8,275 bases of DNA from Syntrophobacterales bacterium. GTDB taxonomy: Bacteria; Desulfobacterota; Syntrophobacteria; BM002. Below are positions 1 to 6,154 of the stretch, one piece after another. Location of the stretch: NCBI GenBank assembly GCA_030601545.1, contig JAUVTM010000080.1:1-8275 (forward strand). Direction: 5' to 3'. The first letter of the stretch is position 1; each line of letters begins with the position of its first letter. The position numbers and the translations under genes were made by a program. Below the pieces are notes generated by a model. It saw nothing but the letters and a program-made list of their open reading frames with translations. It made no database searches and was not told the DNA's origin.

Positions 1-45
1 CGGAATGACGTGGCAGGCAAATGGCCTAACCAGAGCAAGTTCTCT

Positions 46-1728
46 CTACTGATTAAATATCTTCTCCAAAATGGCCTTTGTTATCATATAGGTGGGTCGA
101 ACACCTTCCCTCCCCAGGGCGCCTGAAGCAAGGGTCTGACCACTCTTGAGCGGGTTATCCGAGGCATAGTAAGCATATCTCACCTTTACGTCCTTTGAGA
201 TGTGCCCTCGCACAATGGCGGCATCCACCGCACGCTGGTAGTGACCACCTTCCATCTCCAGCCCGACCGCCCTCCATGTTGTGGTTTGAAACTTCTCGAG
301 GACATCCCTATTTTGCAGTGAGGTGCCGAGAACAGTTACTATGGGTCCAACATACACATCTATAGAGCCGTCGAAATCTTCTCTGCTCAGATCATTCTCC
401 ACAATATAAGTGTGTGGCACCCCCTCCAGCACGTGGGCGGATGCCAGCATTATGTCTCCCTTTTTTCCGGGGAGGGTGCCTGCTTTTCCCATCACCGAGA
501 TGGAATGTACATTCAACACTCCCCGAGAGTCATCTTCCTCCCCAGGTCGAAGAAGCTCATCCATGGCCTCAAACGCCTGGGTCCCGAAGGCATAGTCCAT
601 GATCAGAAGCACTGGCTTCTCATTGAGGACGTAGTGCTTGTCGACAGCCATTGCGGGGTGAAAATCGACAGATTCGAGCATGGAAGTATCAATGAGTTGA
701 CAATCAATCTGGGCTCCACTTTTGTCTGGCAGTTCATAGAAACCGTGCTTTTCCGCAAAATCTTTTATCAATCCTTCCTCATCACTCATATCTTGAATAA
801 AGTTGTAGAGTTCTTCAGTATCCTTTTTCTTTTCTTCATCTTTCACTGCACCGTAACCGTATAACAGGTTCAACACGCTGTGCATGTTTGCGCTTATGAT
901 ATGCAAAGGACGATTCTGGTATCCAAAGTTCCATATTGCATCCTTAACCGATGAGGCCCATCTTTTACAGTATAATTGGTGTAGCATTACATCTATGAGA
1001 AAAGGTGTGAAGTATACTGTGACCATGTCGTGATTCTTTCGTTCATCCTCCAAACGTTTCCTAAGGTTGTAGACAATGCTGAAAAGGCCATTGTTAGCGT
1101 TCATTTCATTCTTGCTTTTTTCGAAATATTCATATGTCTCCTTGGTTTCATGGTACGTCCTGCCAAGAAGTACACTCAGACTCCAGATTGCTCGATCCAG
1201 GTCTTCACCGCTGAGGTCGCCGCCCAAGTCTACGATCTTTTCAAGCTCTTTCCATTCCTTCGTTGGGTTGCCACTTTCATCTCTCATGCGCTCATGCAGC
1301 TTTTTAGCTTCTATGTAGAGAAACGTCATATGGGTGAGAATATCGTAGACCTCACTCGAACCCCGGGTGATAATAAAACACATTTCGTTTTCACTTACGC
1401 GATATGAAATCCTTCTTCGTTTGGGTGGTTGAATCCTCTCAAACGAGGTGCCATCCAGGTCTTCTCTCGCGGTCAGGACAAACCGATGACACTCTTCGAT
1501 TCCCCTCGGGAGCCTGTCCAGAATGTATTCCAACCCTTTGATCTCGATACTTTTCCGGTCATTCATGGTCCCATAGATTTCGGGGCTGAGGGTTCGCAAT
1601 GCATCTTCCAACGTCTGGCCGGACTTTCCCCCCAGTGTATAATATCCCCTTAAAAAAAGAGCATCAGCAAGGATCTTAAACGTTCTGATTGCCAGTCTTG
1701 CCTTATGAGCTCTGGTTGTTTCTTCCAA
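46..1728 (-). CDS. uncharacterised protein with nucleoside-phosphorylase-like C-terminal domain (DUF6909-like)
   Basis: The function is unknown. From the TTG start chosen here the protein has 560 residues. About the first 370 are mostly helical and charged, with the stretches RAHKARLAIRTFKILADALF, LSPEIYG, RLPRGIEEC and TRGSSEVYDILTHMTFLYIE, and match no enzyme I recognise. The last ~190 carry, in order, three signatures resembling purine nucleoside phosphorylases and nucleosidases: GKAGTLPGKKGDIM (about 414-427), GLEMEGG (489-495) and YYASDNP (520-526). Catalysis is inferred only. The wording recalls the DUF6909 family, from memory and unverified. There is no signal peptide or membrane segment. 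The open frame continues 29 codons upstream to a GTG at 1815, but that stretch is intergenic repeat. TTG at 1728 has GAGAGG 9 bases upstream and starts at the first family-like sequence. It follows fba and is probably co-transcribed with it. Confidence 0.8.
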   Translation of the reverse strand: MEETTRAHKARLAIRTFKILADALFLRGYYTLGGKSGQTLEDALRTLSPEIYGTMNDRKSIEIKGLEYILDRLPRGIEECHRFVLTAREDLDGTSFERIQPPKRRRISYRVSENEMCFIITRGSSEVYDILTHMTFLYIEAKKLHERMRDESGNPTKEWKELEKIVDLGGDLSGEDLDRAIWSLSVLLGRTYHETKETYEYFEKSKNEMNANNGLFSIVYNLRKRLEDERKNHDMVTVYFTPFLIDVMLHQLYCKRWASSVKDAIWNFGYQNRPLHIISANMHSVLNLLYGYGAVKDEEKKKDTEELYNFIQDMSDEEGLIKDFAEKHGFYELPDKSGAQIDCQLIDTSMLESVDFHPAMAVDKHYVLNEKPVLLIMDYAFGTQAFEAMDELLRPGEEDDSRGVLNVHSISVMGKAGTLPGKKGDIMLASAHVLEGVPHTYIVENDLSREDFDGSIDVYVGPIVTVLGTSLQNRDVLEKFQTTTWRAVGLEMEGGHYQRAVDAAIVRGHISKDVKVRYAYYASDNPLKSGQTLASGALGREGVRPTYMITKAILEKIFNQ

Positions 1729-1737
1729 AGTCGTATT

Positions 1738-1743
1738 CCTCTC
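1738..1743 (-). promoter_or_regulatory. ribosome binding site deciding a TTG start
   Basis: GAGAGG on the minus strand lies 9 bases before the TTG at 1728. No comparable site precedes the TTG eight codons upstream, and the farthest start (GTG at 1815) lies inside a repeat. This favours 1728. Confidence 0.5.
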
Positions 1744-1786
1744 ACAAATCAAAATGACTAAGGTTTCAGTTTTTTTGTTTTTCTTC

Positions 1787-1821
1787 CCTGACACCTGAAA
1801 CCTGACACCTGGCACCTGAAA
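1787..1821 (-). repeat. heptad array, consensus TNNCAGG, five units
   Basis: Read on the minus strand, five consecutive 7-base units start on the base after the fba stop codon. Each ends in CAGG, preceded by T and two variable bases (TTTCAGG, TGCCAGG and TGTCAGG types). The last fba codons (TGCCTAG at 1822-1828) look like a sixth, degenerate unit. An inverted fragment of the same word lies at 1761-1769 (AGGTTTCAG), pairing perfectly with 1795-1803 over 9 bases. The array generates the spurious GTG start at 1815. Confidence 0.85.
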
Positions 1822-2856
1822 CTAGGCATCAAACAGCGTCGTTCCCATCCCTCTAAGATCCTCCACGGCTCGCTTTATCCTTTCGGCCATGGCCTCTTCA
1901 GCAATTTTCAAATAGACGCGTGGGTCATACTTCTTTTTATCTCCGACTTCCCCATCTACCTTGACTACACCGTCGTAGTTCTTCAGCATGTGGTCTGCTA
2001 TGGGACGGGTAAAGACGTACTGGGTGTCTGTGTCGATGTTCATCTTCACCACCCCGTAATCAAGGGCTTCTCGAATCTCATCCAGGGATGAACCCGACCC
2101 TCCGTGGAATACGAAATAAAACTGGCCTTCCTTACCGTAAGCCTGTACCAAAGCCTCCTGACCGTCTTTAAGAATTGATGGCTTGAGTTTGACGTGACCC
2201 GGCTTATAGACCCCGTGCACATTGCCGAAGGTCGCAGCCACCAAGTAGCGCGCATCTTTCACTTCATTCATTCTGCTGGCAGCCTCCAGCAGGTCTTCAG
2301 GCGTGGAGTAAAGTTTTTCAGCTGGAGTTCCCTCCGCTGTCACTCCATCCTCTTCACCGCCCACCACACCTACCTCGATTTCTAGAATGATTTCATTTTT
2401 GTGACAGCGCTCTAACAATGGCACGGCTATGTCCAGGTTCTCCTCCAAAGGAAGGGCACTCCCATCAAACATGTGGCTGTTGAAGAGATTTGGCATTCCA
2501 GCAGCCCGACGCTTCTCCGTCTCCTCAACGAGGGGAAGGACGAAGGTGTCAAGTTTGTCTGCCTGACAGTGGTCTGTGTGCAGGGCAACGTAGATGCCGT
2601 AGCGCTCTGCAGCCCGGTGCACGTGTTCGGCAATTGAAATGGCCCCCAGGGCCATGTCCTTAACTGAGGAACCTGATGCGAATGCACCACCACCGGTTGA
2701 GACCTGAATAATGCCATCGCTTCGACTCTCGGCAAGACCTTTCAAAACTGCATTAGCCGTGGTCAGGGAGGTAACGTTTATAGCTGGGTAGGCAAACTTC
2801 TTTTCCAATGCTCTATCGAGCATCTTACAGTAGGTTTCATAATCAGCAACGGGCAT
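1822..2856 (-). CDS. fba: class II fructose-bisphosphate aldolase
   Basis: Cytosolic zinc-dependent enzyme interconverting fructose 1,6-bisphosphate with dihydroxyacetone phosphate and glyceraldehyde 3-phosphate, in glycolysis and gluconeogenesis. At 344 residues it has the usual length for the class IIA (E. coli FbaA-like) branch. Visible motifs are LHTDHCQADKLDTF at 92-105, with catalytic D95 and zinc ligand H96; GNVHGVY with zinc ligand H214; FHGGSGS with zinc ligand H251; the phosphate-binding NIDTDTQ at 273-279; and KKYDPRVYLK at 308-317, typical of class IIA. The GEEDG stretch follows EIEVGVVG at 160-167. All expected catalytic residues are present. The ATG start has AAGGAG 5 bases upstream. 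Repeat arrays sit upstream (2870-2904) and immediately after the stop. In an organism that ferments or oxidises small acids the likely direction is gluconeogenic, which is inference. Confidence 0.96.
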   Translation of the reverse strand: MPVADYETYCKMLDRALEKKFAYPAINVTSLTTANAVLKGLAESRSDGIIQVSTGGGAFASGSSVKDMALGAISIAEHVHRAAERYGIYVALHTDHCQADKLDTFVLPLVEETEKRRAAGMPNLFNSHMFDGSALPLEENLDIAVPLLERCHKNEIILEIEVGVVGGEEDGVTAEGTPAEKLYSTPEDLLEAASRMNEVKDARYLVAATFGNVHGVYKPGHVKLKPSILKDGQEALVQAYGKEGQFYFVFHGGSGSSLDEIREALDYGVVKMNIDTDTQYVFTRPIADHMLKNYDGVVKVDGEVGDKKKYDPRVYLKIAEEAMAERIKRAVEDLRGMGTTLFDA

Positions 2857-2869
2857 GACAACTCCTTTT

Positions 2870-2904
2870 TGATTTTAGATTGACGATTGAAGATTTTAGA
2901 TTTA
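2870..2904 (+). repeat. heptad array, consensus NGATTNN, five units
   Basis: Five consecutive 7-base units read on the plus strand, of the types AGATTTT, AGATTGA and CGATTGA. The array lies between the restored stop of the four-helix gene and the fba ribosome binding site. Its segment 2871-2882 is the perfect 12-base reverse complement of 3342-3353 on the far side of the four-helix gene, and pairing continues with mismatches towards the gene. The two arrays therefore form an inverted pair enclosing that gene. Confidence 0.85.
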
Positions 2905-2918
2905 ACGAAATGTCTTGA

Positions 2919-2968
2919 TTATCCTCTTTTTTCTTGCTTCGCTGTCTTTATGGATGAGACGACTATAG
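2919..2968 (-). pseudogene. out-of-frame C-terminal tail of the four-helix-bundle gene
   Basis: After the codon GTG at 2969-2971 the open frame reads CTA TAG. If one G is restored there (GTGGCT for GTGCT) the frame continues as AIVVSSIKTAKQEKRG and stops at TAA 2919-2921. The SSIKTAK wording is the usual C-terminal end of this family, so this is the displaced last helix. The restored protein would be 119 residues, the usual family length. The cause may be a real one-base deletion or a sequencing/assembly error. Confidence 0.75.
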
Positions 2969-3277
2969 CACTATTTCATCGCACTCCTGCATCAATGATG
3001 GAACTAAATTCTCATCGCAAATCTCCATTTCATTTATTAATTCAAGCCAGAAAAGGGTTTCATCCCCCTCTTCTAAAACGATCCCCAGCTTCGACACAAA
3101 TTCCGCTTTCGACCTCCCCCTGCAAGCCGCTCTGTAATTGGCTGCTACCGAAGTTCCTGACTTGAACACCTGATTTCCAATCAATCTTCCTTCTCGGTTG
3201 TTTGGCAATGCGCGACAGAGTTCAATGATCTTTTTGGCAAACTCTTTTGTCCGGCTTTTCATTTCAGTAGAATTCAT
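2963..3277 (-). CDS. four-helix-bundle protein (23S rRNA intervening-sequence protein family), C-terminally frameshifted
   Basis: A small soluble helical protein, 104 residues as read. It belongs to the four-helix-bundle family found in 23S rRNA intervening sequences, a fold shared with the Avd accessory protein of diversity-generating retroelements. The cellular role of free-standing members is not known. The signature spans helices two and three: IGNQVFKSGTSVAANYR, then CRGRSKAEFVSKL, followed by EGDETLFWLELI. The ATG at 3277 has AAGGGGGG 7 bases upstream. A TTG 7 codons earlier (3298) lies in repeat sequence and is less likely. The frame ends early at 2963, and a single missing base displaces the final helix. 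The gene interrupts a run of metabolic genes (ldh and fba) and is bracketed by inverted heptad arrays. No reverse transcriptase or rRNA is nearby, so a link to retroelements is not shown. Confidence 0.85.
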   Translation of the reverse strand: MNSTEMKSRTKEFAKKIIELCRALPNNREGRLIGNQVFKSGTSVAANYRAACRGRSKAEFVSKLGIVLEEGDETLFWLELINEMEICDENLVPSLMQECDEIVL

Positions 3278-3284
3278 CTCAGTG

Positions 3285-3292
3285 CCCCCCTT
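3285..3292 (-). promoter_or_regulatory. ribosome binding site of the four-helix-bundle gene
   Basis: AAGGGGGG on the minus strand, 7 bases before ATG 3277. It selects this start over the TTG at 3298 and over the ATG five codons downstream. Confidence 0.5.
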
Positions 3293-3295
3293 ATT

Positions 3296-3317
3296 CAATC
3301 TACAATCTTACAATCTA
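3296..3317 (-). repeat. secondary NGATTNN block, three units
   Basis: Three more GATT-type words (TAGATTG, TAAGATTG, TAGATTG) on the minus strand. The middle one is 8 bases long, breaking the 7-base register. The block is separated from the main array at 3328-3362 by a 10-base GAGGAGAATC spacer and runs up to the four-helix gene's ribosome binding site. Confidence 0.75.
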
Positions 3318-3327
3318 GATTCTCCTC

Positions 3328-3362
3328 CATTCTGCAATCTACAATCTAAAATCTGCAATCCG
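3328..3362 (-). repeat. heptad array, consensus NGATTNN, five units
   Basis: Five consecutive 7-base units on the minus strand, starting 12 bases after the ldh stop codon. The types are CGGATTG, CAGATTT and TAGATTG, and the last unit (CAGAATG) has GAAT instead of GATT. The array at 6623-6657 also ends in a GAATG unit, suggesting the arrays have a fixed polarity. It is the inverted partner of 2870-2904. Confidence 0.85.
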
Positions 3363-3374
3363 TTTTCTCATCTC

Positions 3375-4307
3375 TCAATGCTCCAGCTCGCTTGCTGCCT
3401 CCCTCAAAACCGCAGCGCTTTTTTCGAGTAACACACGTTCCTCTTCCGAGAGCGTTGGCTCCAGGGTATCAATGATACCCTGGGCGCCGACAATCTGTTG
3501 TAGAGAGAGACTTACGTCCTCTATACCCTCGATCCCTTCGACGGGCATGGAAAGGGTGAGCACCGCCCGCTCATCGTCACGAATGGCGCGGGCTATTCGA
3601 GCAAGCCCGGCTCCAATCCCGTAATAGGTCGCCCCCTTTCCTTCAATGATCCGATAAGCTGCGCGACGGACCCCGTCATCTATACGAGATTTGACCTCTC
3701 CAGTGAGGTTGCGACCTCTCTGCTCGGCAAAGTCATACAGGGGCACACCCCCCACTTTGGCGCTGGACCAGGCCAGTACTTCAGAGTCGCCGTGTTCGCC
3801 CAAAACATAAGCGTGAACTGAGTGTGGCGCGATTGCGAGATGTTCTCCCAGAAGAGTACGGAATCGAGCCGTGTCAAGAATGGTTCCGGAGCCGATGACC
3901 TGCCCTGAGGGTAACCCGGAGAACTTCGCAACCACGTGCGTCATCACGTCCACCGGATTGGAAGCAATGAGAAGGATGGTTTCTGGCGTCGATTCGAGAA
4001 CCTGGGGGACAACTTGCTGGAATATCTTGGTGTTCCGCTCCAGAAGATGCAGCCTGGGCTCCCCTGGTTGCTGGCTCACACCGCAGGCCAGTATGACTAG
4101 TTCAGCCCCTTTGAGTTGCGCGTAGTCGCCGGCAATGATCCGCACCGGTTTAGCGAAAGGGGTCGAATGGAGGATGTCCTCAGCTTGAGCCTGGGCCAAG
4201 GCCTCATTGATATCAACGAGAACGATGTCAGTTGCCGCACCTACAAGTGTCATGGCATATGCAGCCGAACTGCCAACATAACCGCATCCTACAATGCCTA
4301 CTTTCAT
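3375..4307 (-). CDS. ldh: L-lactate dehydrogenase (NAD-dependent)
   Basis: Cytosolic enzyme interconverting pyruvate and L-lactate with NADH/NAD. The protein has 310 residues, normal for the lactate/malate dehydrogenase family. Numbering from ATG 4307, the nucleotide fold has GCGYVGSS near the N-terminus and D32 ending the second strand (IVLVD), which favours NAD over NADP. The specificity loop reads SQQPGEPRL with Gln at position 79, where lactate dehydrogenases have Gln and malate dehydrogenases Arg. The catalytic triad is D145 and R148 (ILDTARFR) and H172 (GEHGDSE); ASNPVD and KGATYYGIG are also present. The start follows AAAGGTG with 9-base spacing. An upstream GTG at 4319 overlaps that ribosome site and is less likely. 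It lies 56 bases after the AOR stop, with a repeat array between. Direction of use (lactate oxidation or fermentation) cannot be read from the sequence. Confidence 0.93.
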   Translation of the reverse strand: MKVGIVGCGYVGSSAAYAMTLVGAATDIVLVDINEALAQAQAEDILHSTPFAKPVRIIAGDYAQLKGAELVILACGVSQQPGEPRLHLLERNTKIFQQVVPQVLESTPETILLIASNPVDVMTHVVAKFSGLPSGQVIGSGTILDTARFRTLLGEHLAIAPHSVHAYVLGEHGDSEVLAWSSAKVGGVPLYDFAEQRGRNLTGEVKSRIDDGVRRAAYRIIEGKGATYYGIGAGLARIARAIRDDERAVLTLSMPVEGIEGIEDVSLSLQQIVGAQGIIDTLEPTLSEEERVLLEKSAAVLREAASELEH

Positions 4308-4316
4308 AGTCTTTTG

Positions 4317-4323
4317 CACCTTT
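4317..4323 (-). promoter_or_regulatory. ribosome binding site deciding the ldh start
   Basis: AAAGGTG on the minus strand, 9 bases before ATG 4307. The alternative GTG start at 4319 lies inside this site. Confidence 0.55.
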
Positions 4324-4326
4324 CTA

Positions 4327-4361
4327 ATTAGCTGTCGGCGGTCAGCCTTCAGCTATCAGCC
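4327..4361 (+). repeat. heptad array, consensus NTCAGCN, five units
   Basis: Five consecutive 7-base units in the AOR/ldh gap, 2 bases after the AOR stop codon. In plus orientation the types are GTCAGCC, TTCAGCT and ATCAGCC, with degenerate units ATTAGCT and GTCGGCG at the ldh end. The core word differs from the GATT and CAGG arrays, but unit length and copy number are the same. I see no inverted partner here. Confidence 0.8.
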
Positions 4362-4363
4362 TC

Positions 4364-6154
4364 TTATTTCCCTTTAGTTGCTTTCTTTTTTGCCTTTTTC
4401 GTTTCCTCTTTCTTTTCCTTTTTGCCGAGTTCAACGATGCGTTTGGCGTACTCTTTTTTCAGAGTGTTGAGGTACTTCACATCGATGCTACCTTTCCAGG
4501 TGGTTATTTCGGTAAATCTCTTGGGAATCTTTACCGCTGCCGGATCAAAACCTGTGGCCAGCCTGAGTCGCCAGCGGAGTTTTTGGATATGCTGGGCCAC
4601 CTGGTCCATACTGTCGGCCAGAGTTGTGTAACCCAGGGAATTGAGGCAATCTGCCAGCAACTCATCCTTGTACACTGCACGAGCAAAAAGGCAGGCAACC
4701 ATGGAGGTTAAAAACACCCGGCCCTGTTCATCATGCACCAGGAATTTTACCGCCTCTTCCACGTTCTTCTCTTCATGTTTCTGGTCAAAAGAATAGCCGC
4801 CGGTGTCCAAGTGAGAATGCCTGAATCCCAGAACCTGGGAAGTGAAAAAGACCTCCCCCGTGGCATAGCCGCCCATCTCCTGTCCAAGAACACAAGCGAA
4901 ATCTTTCCCGCCGTATTGCTCAGCCGCCTTCATGGTTCCCTGAGCTAGAATGCGATAGAAATCATTGGAGCCCAATCCTAAATGTTGCATGGCCTCCTTG
5001 TATCCTGCGGCATCATCAAATTTCAGCGGCACCAGCGTCTCTTTCTCCGATATGATGCCCTTGTCCAGCGCTTCCGTTGCCCATGCCAGTGCAACCCCCG
5101 CCGACATCACGTCCAGACCCATCTTTTCTACCATGTCGATAATGCTAAGAACACTAAAGGCATTTGTCACCCCCAGCATGGAACCTGTGGCGAAGATTGG
5201 TTCGTGGTCATAGGAGACCTGGCGGTAGAGATACTGGTTGGGCTCCATAAATTTCTCTCGGACAAAACCGATATGGATACAGCCCACGGGGCATCCTGCG
5301 CAAGCGGTGTTGCGCAACAGTGTGTCGTCGGCAAAGGTTTCACCGGTGATGCCTTTGATGTTCGGATCAGTGGTTTGCTGCAGGTTTTTGATGGGTAAAG
5401 CCTTGATCTCGTTCAGAATGGCCACGTTAACAGGGGTGCCCAGATTGTGGTACTTGTCCATCATGTCGGTGGTGGTGAGCTGCTTGTGCACTTCCTCGAA
5501 GAGCTCTGCGTACTCTTTACCCTCAGGGAGGTCGAATACTCCATCACCCTGAATCGCAATCGCCTTGAGATTCTTGCTTCCCATAACTGCACCACCGCCG
5601 AGCCTGCCGAAGTGACGGTAAGTATCCACCGTTATGCAAGCATAGGCTGAAAGGTTTTCCCCTGCAGGGCCTATGCGAAAGATTGACCGATGGCCTGCGC
5701 CGCCAATCATCTTGCGAAGCATCTTTCCGGATCTCTGCAAGTCAATCCCCCGCATGTAGTGAACGTCCATGAGCTCAAGATGGCGCGATCCAATTGAGAG
5801 GCAACTTAGTCTTCCAGCCTTGCCGGTGACGACCAAGCCGTCCAGGTCAGCAAAGCGTAGGGAAAGGGCCGACCGCCCTCCGGCATGGCTTTCTCCGTAC
5901 TGGTCGTGGTAAGGCGACTTGAATCCGCACACGGTCTTGCTCATGAGCGGAAAATAGCCGGTAAGTGGGCCGATGGTGAAAATGAGAGGCTGCTCCGGAT
6001 CGTTCCAAGGCTTGTCCGTGTGGCCATATTTGTTAAACAGCAACGCTGCCAGCCCACTGCCGCCGGCCTCCGTATCACGACCGTCGATGGTAACTATTTT
6101 ACCCTTGCCAGTGGCAAGGTCCACGGTGAGTATTCTAAAATGGTCCCTGATCAT
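4364..6154 (-). CDS. aldehyde:ferredoxin oxidoreductase, tungsten/molybdenum pterin enzyme (AorB-like)
   Basis: Family enzymes oxidise aldehydes to acids, or run in reverse, at a W or Mo bis-pterin site and pass electrons through a [4Fe-4S] cluster to ferredoxin. The protein is 596 residues, normal for the family. The N-terminal pterin domain has GGRSALSLRFADLDGLVVTG at 92-111 and GGGAVMGSKNLKAIAI at 186-201. Cluster ligands are CAGCPVGC (C285, C288, C292) and C488 in ACLFARAVY. GLDVMSAG at 346-353 is also typical. The position where many relatives read E-x-P-x-x-D-P-R appears as QEMGGYATGE (425-434), so the substrate is uncertain. The tail from about 578 is a run of lysines and glutamates ending KATKGK. 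Its ATG overlaps the ferredoxin stop as ATGA, and a strong AAAGGAGGTG lies 5 bases upstream, indicating coupled synthesis with the ferredoxin. Confidence 0.93.
   Translation of the reverse strand: MIRDHFRILTVDLATGKGKIVTIDGRDTEAGGSGLAALLFNKYGHTDKPWNDPEQPLIFTIGPLTGYFPLMSKTVCGFKSPYHDQYGESHAGGRSALSLRFADLDGLVVTGKAGRLSCLSIGSRHLELMDVHYMRGIDLQRSGKMLRKMIGGAGHRSIFRIGPAGENLSAYACITVDTYRHFGRLGGGAVMGSKNLKAIAIQGDGVFDLPEGKEYAELFEEVHKQLTTTDMMDKYHNLGTPVNVAILNEIKALPIKNLQQTTDPNIKGITGETFADDTLLRNTACAGCPVGCIHIGFVREKFMEPNQYLYRQVSYDHEPIFATGSMLGVTNAFSVLSIIDMVEKMGLDVMSAGVALAWATEALDKGIISEKETLVPLKFDDAAGYKEAMQHLGLGSNDFYRILAQGTMKAAEQYGGKDFACVLGQEMGGYATGEVFFTSQVLGFRHSHLDTGGYSFDQKHEEKNVEEAVKFLVHDEQGRVFLTSMVACLFARAVYKDELLADCLNSLGYTTLADSMDQVAQHIQKLRWRLRLATGFDPAAVKIPKRFTEITTWKGSIDVKYLNTLKKEYAKRIVELGKKEKKEETKKAKKKATKGK

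Noticed and set aside
412..864. Plus-strand open frame of 150 codons
   Set aside because: It lies entirely opposite the phosphorylase-like gene, has no family resemblance or ribosome site, and is a shadow. The same holds for the other plus-strand frames, including 1030-1407, 4982-5398 and 5885-6256.
1787..1821. CRISPR-like array
   Set aside because: The units are 7 bases with no unique spacers between them, and no cas genes are nearby.
2427..2735. Second minus-strand frame of 102 codons inside fba
   Set aside because: It overlaps the well-supported aldolase in another frame and its translation shows no recognisable domain.
3375..4307. Malate dehydrogenase assignment
   Set aside because: The specificity loop carries Gln in SQQPGEPRL, typical for lactate dehydrogenase, where malate dehydrogenases have Arg.
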